This document shows positions 1-12,127 of a DNA stretch of 64,000 bases, in pieces (position 1 is the first letter of the stretch; every line of letters begins with the position of its first letter). The stretch is from Limonium bicolor (Eukaryota; Streptophyta; Magnoliopsida; Caryophyllales; Plumbaginaceae): NCBI GenBank assembly GCA_023374045.1, contig CM041781.1, positions 139,740,982 to 139,804,981 on the forward strand, read 5' to 3'. The translations under genes and the position numbers were made by a program. Under the pieces are notes generated by a model. The model did not search any database, had not been told where the DNA came from, and saw nothing but the letters and a program-made list of their open reading frames with translations.

Positions 1-390
1 TTGGGTGGATTGTTGGTTGTTTTACTATCGCATTTACAGTTTATTATAAATGTAAAACGGATCAGCATGAAACTGGAATTGCATGTTAACAATTGGGCTA
101 AATAACCTAAGAAGTTTAGAAGTCCATGAGGATCATATGATAGCATGCTCAACAGTTGTGCTGAGCCTTTATGGCCACATATTATAGGTGCGTGATCAAA
201 GACGAAACCGGATCATGGGATTTTTGGAAGTAGTTAGCGGTATACCTTACCGTTTTTCCATAGGCTTTTGTTATGGTATTGGTTTAGGTAGACTGCTCAC
301 TGTTCTTTTTAGGAATTATGTATTGTAAACTTGGATTTTATTATGTCTCTGTCATCACTTTGAGTATGGATTAAATTTATGTGGACGCTA

Positions 391-2626
391 TGTAACGACC
401 CCAACACTGGCCTAGAAGTTAGGGACGTTACACGCCGCATATTACTACTTAATAATGCAAGGCTCTAAACTAACATTCACAAATAAGGCCCAGAGTAACA
501 CTTGTATAAAATATAACCAAAGTGTGGCAAAAGTATCCTCAAACCACAATACAAATGTAAATATGTCAAAACAGAGATCAAAAGCGTGAATGTCAAACGC
601 TACTAAGGCCCGTAGGCTACAAATGTCAAAACACGAATGTATCAAATAAACAGTATGAGCTACAGGCTAAGCTCCAGAGAGTCGAAGAAAGTGATCCTCG
701 CTGATCAATCTGCAATGTTAGTGAAAGTAGGGGAGTGAGCACACAACTATGCTCAGTAGATGACTAACTTCATCAATCAGCATGCTCAAAACATTTACAG
801 ATAATAGTATAAATCCAGATGACAAATAGAAGGGAAAATCTGCTTTCCAAACAAATCCTAGAAGCAGAAGTCCAACTTAAAAAGACTAAAACAAAATTTA
901 GAGCAGACGGATTTACAAACAGAGTGGGACACTAGATACCAAAGCATACAGACTGAATGGGAATCCGTGAACAGAACGAGGAAACATCACTCGTAAACAG
1001 AATAGGTGGAACACCTGTGAACAGAACGGGGGAGACACCCATGGCAAATAACAGAAGGACGTCCTACGCAGCGAGCTATGAGATAGCAAAACCAGCCATC
1101 CACGATTCAAACACAGAGATACTGGGTCCCATAACAGAAGCTTAAATATTAATAAGCATATGTGCACCATTTGCACCACAAAGCATTTAGAAAGCTTAAT
1201 TATCAATAGGGGAATACCATCCCACAAATAGAAGTCAAAACAGAGCTCAAACGAGTATGTTTAGGAAAAACAAGAGGCGTGTCCGAACGTCAATGTTCGG
1301 ACACAAGTCGAGACTCAGAAAGCACAGAAAGCCAGATGTCCGAACATGTGTCTGAACATCAATGTTTGGACACAAGTCGAGACTTGAAACCAAAGATGTC
1401 CGGACATGCGTCCAAACGTTGAAGGTCGGACAAGTTCCGAAAGCAAATACGTGGTGAAGTCCGAACTTCTGTCCGGACAGTAATGTTCGGACACAAGTCA
1501 AACTCAAATAAGAAGAAATGCAGGAGGGGTGTCCGAACTTCTGTCCAGACTTACAAGTTTAGACATCAGTCAAAACTTATAAGTCGAATTCGCACCCCGT
1601 CTGAACTTTCATGTTCGGACGGAAGTTTGGACACCTGTAAAAATGCAGAAATTCAAAGGTAAAACAAGGTATGTCTGAACGTCAATGTTCGGACAGCCCA
1701 GAAATCAAAATTTCCATAATGCAAACGCACAAACAGATTTGTCACAAATTATCCAATTTGGCAAGGCAAAAACCAAGACCTAGAGCTAACACTGTGGGGG
1801 TTTAAATGAGTGCAAAAACAACGCAGAAACAACAACAGAAAATATTCAAGAATGTAATTCAGGTTAGTCAAATAGACAGTTACAAATCCTCACAGCTGAA
1901 CACACCAATTGAAACCATCAGCCACCTACCTCGTTAATAGCAGAAGTAAACCCAAATCTGAAGCAGGATAATTGACCCAACGCAGTCAATCCAACGCAGC
2001 CCGAAATGCAATTCCAACAGCCATTGAAATTACTAACAAACATAGAGACAAAAACCCCAATCAGAAACTGACAGAATTCCTACTGTAATTCAGAGAACAC
2101 AACACCATCCTCACCTGATTCTGACAACGAATCCACGAAGAAAGCCAACAGCAGAAGAAATCGACAGAGACGCAGGAACCAACGCTGAATCACAGTCAAA
2201 TTGTAGAGAACAATAAGAACGGGGAAGTTCTCATAAACCGAAGAATTGAAGGGAGAATAATCTGACAATCCTACCTCAAACTGATTAGGGGTTCACAAGT
2301 GAGGGAAATCCAAAGTAGAACCTTGATAGCAGAAACCAACAACGTGAAGTCTTGACAGATCGGGAAGATGTTAAGCGCTTGAGAGAGATGGGAGAGAGGA
2401 GCATATGTCAGGAAACTGTCAAATGAGGGAATGACTGATCGTGATGTAGAGCGTGGCAATTAATTAACTTTTTAGTTAATTAATACTTACCAAAAATAGA
2501 TAGAAGGAAAAAGACTTCCTCGCCCTCATCTTTTCTTCAAAGTTCATCCATTCCTAAATCATAATAAGCTCACTAAAGCCAGTTGTGAAGAAAAATAAAT
2601 TCTGCACTAAACTTTGGGTTATAACA
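391..2626 (-). mobile_element. Solo LTR, minus strand, 2236 bp
   Basis: On the plus strand it starts TGTAACGACCCC and ends GGGTTATAACA; read on the minus strand it runs TGTTATAACCC to GGTCGTTACA, so it has TG...CA-type ends. It is flanked by cGCTA (386-390) and aGCTA (2627-2631), a 5-bp target-site duplication matching at four of five bases. No primer-binding site or polypurine tract adjoins it and it holds no long open frame, so it is best read as a solo LTR left by LTR-LTR recombination. It contains an inverted-repeat array at 1276-1695. Confidence 0.6.
1276..1695. repeat. Array of GTCCGAAC/GTTCGGAC inverted repeats inside an LTR
   Basis: Repeated modules read GTCCGAAC, a short spacer of about 5-8 bases, GTTCGGAC, then ACAAGTCGAGACT or similar. 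At least six imperfect modules are visible, each able to fold into a short GC-rich hairpin, in otherwise AT-rich LTR sequence. The same arm sequence occurs in the LTRs of element B (25014 and 36820), which suggests related LTR families. Confidence 0.7.
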
Positions 2627-2784
2627 AGCTATATTACTCACATGGGTGGGTCATGGTGATAACACCCGGGTTTGTATTGCGATTGGATTTTATTTTTCGC
2701 TACTCACTTATTTGATTATGTTAAGCACGATAGTTTATACGGGATTATGATAACTTATACTGGATTACGAGTAGGGGTGTTACA

Positions 2785-3634
2785 TTTGAAGCTCAACGTG
2801 AGTTTTTATTCCTCCATTCTCGAACAACTAAGGGAAAATAGGTAAAAGATTAGATCTAGTGTAGATTTATGGACATAAGATGTGTTTGAGGTATTTAGAA
2901 GCCTTAAAACATGATTTACATTTGAAGTCTCTTTGGAGTTGTTTTCACATTGTAAATTCAGCCAACAAGAGGAGTAGATGAAGCTTCATTTTGTGTGTGA
3001 AAAGATGAAGAAAAATTGTGCAAGGAAGTGCTGATTTTCGTCCATAATTAAACAAGGAAGAAGATGGAGCCTTAGAGCATATTTTTTCTAGCTCTCTTCC
3101 TCCACGGTTTTTCTACAGGTTTTCGGCTCCAAAAACTCCAAAGTTTCGAACCTAACAAGAGGAGAGTGAGTGGGTGGAGTTCATGCTTTGTTGATGAAGG
3201 AATGAAGGAGTTTTAAGACATTTCCTTACGTTAAGTTGGATGGCATTGAGCTAGCTTTTCACCAATGTTTATCTTCATATTTTTGGCCCATGCTTGAGTA
3301 TTTTTGGTCAAAATACAGAGAGGAAGAAGTGTATGGCGTTTTTGAAGAGGAAAAATGAAGGTTTAAGGCAAAAGGAATGAAAAGGAGTTAGTTCATCCTT
3401 GCTGTCAACCTTGGAGCTTGAGGAGGAAAAAGATGAAGAAGAGAGGGGATGAATTAGGCTGCGAGAGAGGGCTAGACGTGCAGCATGGGAAAGAGTGAAA
3501 TGATTGAGTGAGGGAGTGTAAATAAGGTGTGAGTGTTGGAGTTCCCTAAGAGAAGACTTATGTGCTTTAGGAAGTTTTATTCTCTTACAATTACTTTTTG
3601 CTTTTTACTTTTTTGGTTCCATCCTTTTTCACTC
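2785..3634. other. Non-coding stretch between LTRs, identity unclear
   Basis: There is no long open frame. The sequence is AT-rich with purine-rich tracts and probably derives from an LTR. Its right end (about 3590-3640, a TTTTTGCTTTT-rich tract followed by GTTCC and TTCAC) resembles 13130-13180 on the other side of LARD1. Both flanks may therefore belong to one disrupted older element. No terminal motif was found to confirm this. Confidence 0.3.
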
Positions 3635-4432
3635 TGCCCCGAACTTAAATATGGTGATTTAATTATTCTAATATAGTATTCAAGGGCATAATAGTGCCTA
3701 AGTAATTTTGGTAAGGAAAATAAATCCTAAAGAAATGAGAAAACGCTTGAAAAGCGGAAAACGCTAGAATAAGCGTTAAATAACCATAAGAGGTACGAGA
3801 CCTCGGTTATAGTATCGCAAGGATTCCTAAGGCTTATTCATGCCTAATTAGTATACGGGAATAATTCCCGAAGAAAACGGATCCAAGAAATATATTAAAA
3901 CGCTAAAAGAGCTTTAGCGCACGTTTTTCGAGGAAACCCGAAAACGTGATTTTTAAGTGGTCAAACGAACCCGTAAAATTATAAATCATTGAATAATAAT
4001 TATTAAGCATTTATGGAAGCTTAATAACCAATAAAAATAAAGAAACGAGAAAATTCCGGAAAACGGGCCCGGTTAGTGAATAGTATCAAAACCGGGTAAA
4101 ATAACGAGCGTTTTCTGTAAAAGACGAAAAACGCTCCAGCTAGTATTACAGAGGGGGCCGGTTTTTACTGGTGTAAACAGCTCTCTCTCACACACACACA
4201 CAAGTAACAAATAAGTAAATCAAAAAGCAATAAAGTAATAAAGCAAAAAGTAACTTATACCACTTTAACATTCTCTCACCTTTCCCTCATCTCTCTCCTA
4301 CCCTTCTCCTTCCCCATCGATTTTGCCCCTCTCTCTCTTCTGGTTGGGCGATTTTGGAGCCCCAAAGGAAACCTCCATGGCTACTCCACCTTCTCCTCCA
4401 TGCTCCATCTCCATTTGAACCACAAATCCTTC
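3635..4432 (+). repeat. LARD1 5' LTR, truncated
   Basis: It is nearly identical to 8484-9290, including the CT/CA microsatellite near 4180-4204 and the ATTTGAAC motif where identity ends. Its first bases read TGCCCCGAAC where the 3' LTR reads TGAAATACCCCGAAC, so a few bases are also missing at the start. About 3.8 kb of the LTR is absent. Confidence 0.75.
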
Positions 4433-7064
4433 TTTTAAACCTTGGATTTCTTCTAAACCAAACAGACGGAATTACGGTGAGTATCATAGAGTGATACAAG
4501 AGGAGTTGACAATAGAATACTTCACCTAGGCGTGTGACGAACACTACGAGTGTACCCAAATACGGGATGTGGGATGACCGCACTCCGAAGGAGCTTGTGG
4601 GCCTGACGTGTGGTTAGGTAAGTGGTAACGTGCCAAGATGGTACCCCACGTATGTATACATGTAGTGTACGAAACACGGGAAGTAGTCAACTCTGTTCTA
4701 CGGACCATAAGTAAATTTGAAACAGAACAGTTGGATACCTCAACCGAACAAAGGAAACTCAGATAAGTTACAAGCTAAGGAGTCAAGAACTCACTCCAGG
4801 AGAACCATTAAGAGTTGAAAGTGCAAGAGGCACTAACAACGGGATAAGACATTGGATATGTCTCGAAGATATTGAAGTAAAACATGATGACTGGAAGGAA
4901 TACCCAGTCTAAACACAGTAAGGCAAATACCTAACATTAACACATCAGTGTTCAATGAACGGGATGAGATTCCCAGAACAACTGCCACAAACACACAGGG
5001 TGATGTGGCAAGGTATCGGAAATACCATTCATCGCCGGAAGGAATATCAAATCCGTTATAACATAAGGAAAAACACCAGTGATCTACCCTAAGAACGGAA
5101 GACACTATAACCCTCAACGGATAACTCAGATCCAGAACCGCAAGGTGGGATAACAAACTGAACATACTCATAAATGTCAGCCAGATGCTACCATATAATC
5201 GGTACTACCCAGGAGCAATCCATAAAGGGTATCAAGTCAACACAGTCGAACGAGATGTCGTGGTAACAACACCACAAGTGGAATGAACATCCGGTTAGGA
5301 CACCGAAGGGATCCCACTCGACAGGGGATACCCCAAATCAATAAATGATATTGATCAATACCAGGGTACAAAAGGGTCTCCAACGAACGGAAGCATGACG
5401 TGACGATCTTATCAGGGAGCCCAGTATCACCTCCAAATTCAGCGATGGTTTATGGGGAAATAACCACTTGGAAACAACCTATGATGAGCAGAGCTCTAGG
5501 CAACATGGCTAGTAGGCCATGAAACTGTTACCACACAACCCCACGGTTGCAAAACCAAGGTGAACTATATGGAAAGTGGTCAAGGATGACACCGATAAAA
5601 GAATAACAACAGATGAATGAGGATGCCCCTCATAATGTGAGACCGCAAGAGCGGTGAGCACACGGATCCCAAGAAGGGGATACCATCAGTAACTGTCGGG
5701 AAATATATCCCTTTCAGAACTACTAATCTAGTCAAGCTTGAGCATACAACTATTGTCAAGCAATGTGAAATAAGCTTCAACAGCAATTGTTGACAACCGA
5801 GGAATAACCGGTTATAAAACCAATGATGCTCGGAGAGCTCGGAAAAATAAAGTAATACCATATTCTGTATTTGCCAAATACATGGGGGAACCATCGTATA
5901 AATGATAGAGATGCATGAGCTGAAGCTAACGACAGTGGATGCCATGTAAACCAATATTGTAAATCAGTAAGAACATGGTGCGCATCAGGCGACCAATGTA
6001 TGTGAATAATCACCCAATGCTATGGAATTGTTAATTCGAGATAGTGGACAGACCGGGCAACAAGCCAGGAGTCCGCACGAAATGATGAAACACCACCTGA
6101 AGGAGTAACAATAATTCCTATTGCGATCTCATAAGAGAGTTACTGCCAAGCGTTTACGCCTCTGCACTCTGTAGGACTGAGTGTTTTGGTATTGCACTTG
6201 TGTAGTCAATGATCTAGTGGGATAGCTAAGGATATGGAGAACGTAAGTAGTGGTAAATTCTTCCTTTCACCAGTAAACACGACGTGAGCCAGTTGAGCAA
6301 AAGCTTGGAAACAAACCGTGTGGCCTAAGGCCAAAGAGCACGAAGAGTGTGAAACACACCAACAATCACAAGATGTGAATTCCATTGGAATAAAAGCGAA
6401 ACGAGACTTAAGAAAGTCACAAGGACCGACGCATGGAAAATGCAAGGTCATACAAGTAAAGAACACTTGTGAACCAGAGAAACTGGTGTAGCTCAGAAGC
6501 TACTAACAACAGAGGAAGCACTACAACTAAGTAGTGACTTAACCTCAACCGACAATAAGTCGGAGAAACCAAGTGAATGATCACTACAAACACAACAGTA
6601 TGTATATACATGGCCAGAGAGCTGGTTATGAATCTACAACTCATCGAGTTCGAGCACGGTAAGAGAACACCGAATTTGGTCAATAAACCTTATTCTCACA
6701 ATAAGAGGGATAAAAGGTGATGCGTAACACGTTCAAGATAACAAGAAGGACGAATAACCCAAGTTATCAGGGTCGCGCAGCAGAAGCTAGTGGACCCAGA
6801 ATTCTAAGCGAAATACACCTAGTGAATAAAAGGCTAATCACCAATGCCTCAAAGCCATTTACGCTAGAACCGAACCCGGTTAAGAGTTAAATAAACTCCG
6901 ATGAAAATTCTTGATGCAGGGACTAACCGATAGTACGGTTAAGACCCGTTGATCAAGGAACATTGTATAATAGACCGCATGGAAACCGAACCACTCCATG
7001 ACGGCTGAATGCCTTCGACCAATGTTCAATGTTGACACATGGTAGATTACGTGGGCGTAATCCC

Positions 7065-7080
7065 TTTTAAGGGGGGTAGA
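7065..7080 (+). promoter_or_regulatory. Internal duplicate polypurine-tract-like motif of LARD1
   Basis: TTTTAAGGGGGGTAGA is followed by GCG. Element C carries the same motif at 52420-52436, also upstream of its true polypurine tract. It resembles the PPT at 8471-8483 and could act as a secondary plus-strand primer. Confidence 0.5.
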
Positions 7081-8448
7081 GCGAAAACCGCGAAATGTAT
7101 GTTTTACGTGATAGGCGCGTAAACTACAATTCGCATAGTGCAAAAGTATTTGTTTTGGATGATTGATACTTATGTTATATAAACATTTGTATTCACTCAT
7201 CGTGTAATTATGGTTATTTGAGAAGCAAGTATAGGAAAAGGAGTAGAGAAACTCCAGGGGAATGAGAACCCCGATTGGTAGTAGTATGAGGAATGAGTAT
7301 GTATGGGAGACTTGAGGAGTATAAAGCGGTATGGAACCAATGTATGTAATGAGTATAAATCGGCACGAAACCGATGTATCTTATGAGTATGAATTTGGTA
7401 TAGCAGATTAATGGGATATTATACCCATGAACTTCCTAAGTATAGTAGTTGGAGAAGATGCAGTAATAACTGATGAGATGATTAGTAAGTAAGTAAGTGA
7501 ATCATATAAATTGGAAAATGTATGTGTATGATTATGAGTAGCAAGATTAAAAAGATAGAAAATGAAATAATGTTTGACAATCTGTCTGTTTGTATTGAGG
7601 TGGGAAGTGGAACTTGATTTGCCAGCGATCAAGGGAAGCTGAACACAAATTGGGGTGGAAGGATAATTCAACACCAATGCTGATCACATTGGGGTTGAAA
7701 GACTCTGGAAGCTCCCTTAAGTGGCCACAATAATAACACTAGTAATAGGAATAATCATCATAAATTGAAATTGGGAGATGTATGCAAAGTTTTCAAAATG
7801 AATTTCCAAAACTAATTTGGTACAATGTTTTCTTCAAACTTGAGAATGAGGATCGGTTTTAAAACCGCTCCCACGGGCGCTAGTGGATCTTCCATGCCTA
7901 GGCACAGGTATCCGGTTGAAACCATAGGAGGTGAAGCTAGTTTTGAGTCTGTGGAAGTGTAGAGTAGTTTGAAACCACTACACCGGGTGTACGGTAACAG
8001 TGTGTGTTTTGTATTTTTCCAAGGGCACTGGGGCAGCGTAGTCCCGAGTAAGTATGAGTATGTATGCGTAAGTATGAGTAAGTAAGTATGAGTAAGTGCC
8101 TGAGGATCTCTATATGTGCAAATGAATTTGATCAGAACCAAAGGACCGTAGAGCCAGAAAGCGTAAGTGCTCAAGTCATGACGGCCGTGAACCAGAAAGC
8201 GTAAGTGTTCAAACGTGACCGGTACCTGAGGGATCACTCGCCATTGGGGGAGGATGGTACCTAATTGTCTTCGGATGGACCCCCTTGGAGAGAAGTAAAA
8301 CGGATATTTTTGATTGCTATGCATGCAGTGACATGCTGTCTGGATGCGTAGTATGCATCATGTCAGACATTCGGAGTTTGACAAGTTATATGTAGAGGTC
8401 ATAACCTTAGCATAGAGTATTAGTACGAGTAACAATATTAGATTCACC

Positions 8449-8466
8449 AACTTTGAGGGCAAAGTT
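8449..8466 (+). promoter_or_regulatory. Stem-loop immediately before the LARD1 polypurine tract
   Basis: The arms AACTTTG and CAAAGTT form a perfect 7-bp inverted repeat around an AGGG loop, ending five bases before the PPT. The equivalent structures are 52622-52641 (element C) and 27385-27402 (element B, reversed). Confidence 0.6.
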
Positions 8467-8470
8467 CTTT

Positions 8471-8483
8471 AAGGGGGGTAGAT
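8471..8483 (+). promoter_or_regulatory. LARD1 polypurine tract
   Basis: AAGGGGGGTAGAT directly abuts the TGAAATACCCC start of the 3' LTR. Element C has the identical 13 bases at 52646-52658. This is the expected plus-strand priming site for reverse transcription. Confidence 0.8.
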
Positions 8484-10667
8484 TGAAATACCCCGAACTT
8501 AAATATGGTGATTTAATTATTCTAATATAGTATTCAAGGGCCTAATAGTGCCTAAGTAATTTTGGTAAGGAAAATAAATCCTAAAGAAATGAGAAAACGC
8601 TTGAAAAGCGGAAAACGCTAGAATAAGCGTTAAATAACCATACGAGGTACGAGACCTCGGTTATAGTATCGCAAGGATTCCTAAGGCTTATTCATGCCTA
8701 ATTAGTATACGGGAATAATTCCCGAAGAAAACGGATCCAAGAAATGTATTAAAACGCTAAAAGAGCTTTAGCGCACGTTTTTCGAGGAAACCCGAAAACG
8801 TGATTTTTAAGTGGTCAAACGAACCCGTAAAATTATAAATCATTGAATAATAATTATTAAGCATTTATGGAAGCTTAATAACCAATAAAAATAAAGAAAC
8901 GAGAAAATTCCAGAAAACGGGCCCGGTTAGTGAATAGTATCAAAACCGGGTAAAATAACGAGCGTTTTCTGTAAAAGACGAAAAATGCTCCAGCTAGTAT
9001 TACAGAGGGGGCCGGTTTTTACTGGTGTAAACAGCTCTCTCTCACACACACACACACAAGTAACAAATAAGTAAATCAAAAAGCAATAAAGTAATAAAGC
9101 AAAAAGTAACTTATACCACTTTAACATTCTCTCACCTCTCATTCTCACCTTTCCCTCATCTCTCTCCTACCCTTCTCCTTCCCCATCGATTTTGCCCATC
9201 TCTCTCTTCTGGTTGGGCGATTTTGGAGCCCCAAAGGAAACCTCCATGGCTACTACACCTTCTCCTCCATGCTCCATCTCCATTTGAACTCCAAATGCAA
9301 AAATAATTACATATTTGTAATCCCCTCATCCTCCTCTACATTTCTATCTTTTCAAAATCCGAAAATGAGTAACTTCATCTCCATGGGTTTTCCCCATTTG
9401 AAGAGAAATGCACACCATTGTGGAGCTTGGAGTCTCCTCTTCCTCCTAAGGTAAAAAGTTTCCAGAAAAATCCATTTTTCCTCCATTATCTTTGGTGGCC
9501 GATTTTTTCCCCTTCTTGTAATGCCTTGTTTCTTCTTTGTTTGAGCTTGGTTCAACTCTCCAATGGTGGAGGAACCCTCCTTTGCATTCAAGGCTTGAAA
9601 ACCTCTCTTAAAAGCCCCAAGGTAAAAACCCTAACTAATGGTAATCTAAACTCTTCATTTAATTAGTGAAGTTTTAAGGGATTAGAATTCTAATTATATT
9701 CTCCTTATGTAATTTGGGTGTTGGGATGAAGTTTGGAAACTCCATCCCCCACATGGCCGATTTTGTAAGAAAAAGAGAAGGAGAAGAAGTGGAAAGGAAA
9801 TGAAGGAAATTTAAGCTCAAGGTAAGAGCTCTTCCTTAATGCGAAATTTTAATGCATTAGGATAATGGGAATGGGTAAACCAATTTAAAGAAACCAAAAT
9901 AATGTAGTAGAATCGTAATTGTGAAAGTTTGGGTATTTGTGAACAAGTATGTGGATTGTAGGCTTTAGAGCCAAGGAATTGTGTATGTGTATTGATATTG
10001 TGTTTTGAGGAATTAATGATGTATTAAGATTGCTTAGTATGAGTGCTGGTAGGACCCTTGTATGGGTGTGGCTAGAATAGGAATTATCTTGGTGATGATG
10101 GGTATGTGTGGATAAGTAAGAATTATAGGTGAGCTATGGCAAAATTTTGGTAGGAATTGTGCATTAAAGAATGACTTGGTGAATGGGAGAACCAAGGTAT
10201 GTATTGGGGATAGTAGAGATGTTTAATGACCATTGGAATGGTAATTGTAGTATGAGAAATAAGAAGTGTAAAATCTGTAGCAAAGTGTATAAGAACACAT
10301 TGGAGAAGTTAGGAGAATTTAATGTGCAAGAATTGGTAAAGGAATGTTGGACTTGGGTATAGATATTGTATTTGCTTGGAAATGTATTTGGGATACTAGG
10401 AGTAGCATTGGTAGAGGGAGTATGGAATGGTAAAGGGTAAAATGAAAATCTGTAGCATGAGAGTAAAGAAAACAATTGTAAGAATTGAAAGGAAGTGAGG
10501 AGGAATTGTGTATGTGGATTTAGAAAGAGTAAGGAATCGTTGGATGAACTAAGGAAATTTGGAGGGCCTACATAGTGTTTAAACATGTGGGATTACATGT
10601 AGGAAGATTGGGGAAGTAATGGGTAAAAGAGAGGACTGAAAACAGATTTTAAAACTGAAGTACTGGG

Positions 10668-10994
10668 CCGGACCGGACTTGCGACCGGACTTGCAAGTTC
10701 GGTCGAGCCCAGATTTACAAAGACGGGAAACCTTCTGGAATCGACCGGACTTGCGACCGAACATGCAAGTTCGGTCGGACCAGAAAAATTCTCCCGTCAG
10801 AAACCTTCTGGAATGGACCGAACTTGCGACCGGACTTGCAAGTTCGGTCGGCCAGAAAAATTCCCGTAATGCAAGCTACTGGAATGGACCGAACTTGCGA
10901 CCGGACTTGCAAGTTCGGTCGAGCCAGAAAATTTCCCGTACTGGTAGCTACTGGAATGGACCGGACTTGCAAGGTCGGTTGCAAGTCCGGTCGA
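10668..10994. repeat. Inverted-repeat array in LARD1 LTR (GACCGAAC/GTTCGGTC type)
   Basis: Five to six modules contain GACCGGACTTGC or GACCGAACTTGC followed by GCAAGTTCGGTC, separated by linkers with CTGGAATGGACCG and CCAGAAAA. Each module is palindromic. The array ends in an A-rich tract (near 10998) and a long AT repeat. The linker CTGGAAYGGNCCG recurs in the arrays of other LTR families (31709, 39301, 59349). Confidence 0.75.
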
Positions 10995-11029
10995 GTAAAA
11001 AAAAATATTTTTACTATATGATTATAATA

Positions 11030-11062
<33 letters not shown>
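11030..11062. repeat. AT dinucleotide microsatellite
   Basis: An uninterrupted run of AT repeats follows the inverted-repeat array of the LARD1 3' LTR. The related minus-strand solo LTR has AT-rich repeats in the matching place (31610-31675). Confidence 0.8.
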
Positions 11063-11063
<1 letters not shown>

Positions 11064-12127
11064 TATACACATATATGCATATATATGTGGTAGTACACTA
11101 CAATTGAAATAATAAAGGTAAGAAAGTAAGTATATGAGTATGAAAACAAGTGTAAAAGTAACCAAGCAAGTTGAGAGTATAAGAACATTAAGTACACCGG
11201 GATAACGGGGTAAGTACGGGAGTAGTAATTATTTGTGTATCGTAAGAGTATAATATTAATAATAATGTTGAAACATTATCAGTGGAACAAGTGTGAACCA
11301 AGGAACAAGGGAACACGTGTTAAAGCTAACTCCGGTGGAAGGTATGATATCCTCATGCACCGTATGCTAACCAAGTTACGTTGATTTGTGTGCTGTATGC
11401 CGGCTAATCAAGACTAAAGCATGAAAACTGTTTATTGCCTTTCATTATATGTCTTGCTGTATGTTGATTGAGCTAACCTTCTTGATTGATTGTGTGGCTT
11501 TACTTAGTGCGTAGACCGACTCATAGATGAGTCTTATTGTGTATTGACTCGTAGTGAGAGTCATGGGTGAACTAATGGAACCGTAACAACGCACTAAACT
11601 AACGAATCAACAAACGATAACGCAACCCAACGAAATTCACAAGAATGTGAGGGAGTGTACGGGAGTAATACCCTCCCGATAACGGTTGGAGAATTGAAAT
11701 GAATAATCCACAAATAATAAGTAGTGGAAGTATATCAGTAACCTCTATTAGAGGAATTAATCTCGGTGCAAGACATGAACCATGAGAGTAGTAAAGAATG
11801 ATGAGGGATCTCCAAACCCCTTAGCAATTAGTCGACCCATTATGAGAGGACCCGACTGATGTAAGTATGTCCCGAACATGAGAGTATTCGATATGTTGGG
11901 GAAACCCTTAAATCTGAGGATACTAGACGGTGGTAATTCCCTAAGCTAACAGAGGTTATCGAGAGAGATACTTCTAGGCTAATCCATGAGGTTGTATTGT
12001 GCTCTGAGAGAAGAGTGTTGGGAATTCGTGTAGTCCGGTAGAACGGACATTTGAGTATTTGAGGAGCTAAGCGTATAGCCCTCGTATTGTAGGTCCGGTG
12101 GCGAGTCTTGTGTATGACTCCACCCAG

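Larger units (their letters stand above)
1..2784 (+). mobile_element. 3' part of a plus-strand LTR, split by a nested solo LTR
   Basis: The stretch 2632-2784 ends in GGGGTGTTACA, the 3' end shared by the other plus-strand LTRs here (13058, 51897, 61484). Positions 1-390 are continuous with it once the solo LTR at 391-2626 is removed. No primer-binding site follows position 2784, so this is a 3' LTR or a solo LTR rather than a 5' LTR. Its beginning lies left of the window. It has no coding capacity. The assignment rests on the terminal motif and the nesting, so it is moderate. Confidence 0.45.
4433..8483 (+). other. LARD1 internal domain, non-coding
   Basis: No Gag, protease, RT, RNase H or integrase motif appears in any frame, and the short open frames have no recognisable content. 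Parts align by eye to the LARD2 interior. The block at 4505-4720 (CACCTAGGCGTGTGACG, then ACCGCACTCCG, then GAAACACGGGAAGTAGTC) matches 62755-62990, and 4845-4990 matches 63150-63280. Conservation without a frame suggests RNA-level function, such as packaging, dimerisation or priming, or descent from a common non-coding ancestor. A polypurine-like tract occurs at 7065-7080 and another at the 3' end. Confidence 0.65.

Noticed and set aside
1276..1695. Regularly spaced short repeats that might suggest a CRISPR array
   Set aside because: The repeats are palindromic modules of varying length inside plant LTRs, and there are no constant repeats with unique spacers or cas genes.
4833..7200. Several minus-strand open frames of 78-124 codons in the LARD1 interior
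   Set aside because: They have no recognisable domain and composition-driven sequence, and the frames are not kept in the matching LARD2 region.
7812..8324. 170-codon minus-strand open frame
   Set aside because: It lies opposite the element's orientation, is rich in translation of GAGTA repeats, and no domain is seen.
10679..11107. 142-codon plus-strand open frame with RPDLQVRS repeats
   Set aside because: It is a translation of the inverted-repeat array and of the AT microsatellite.
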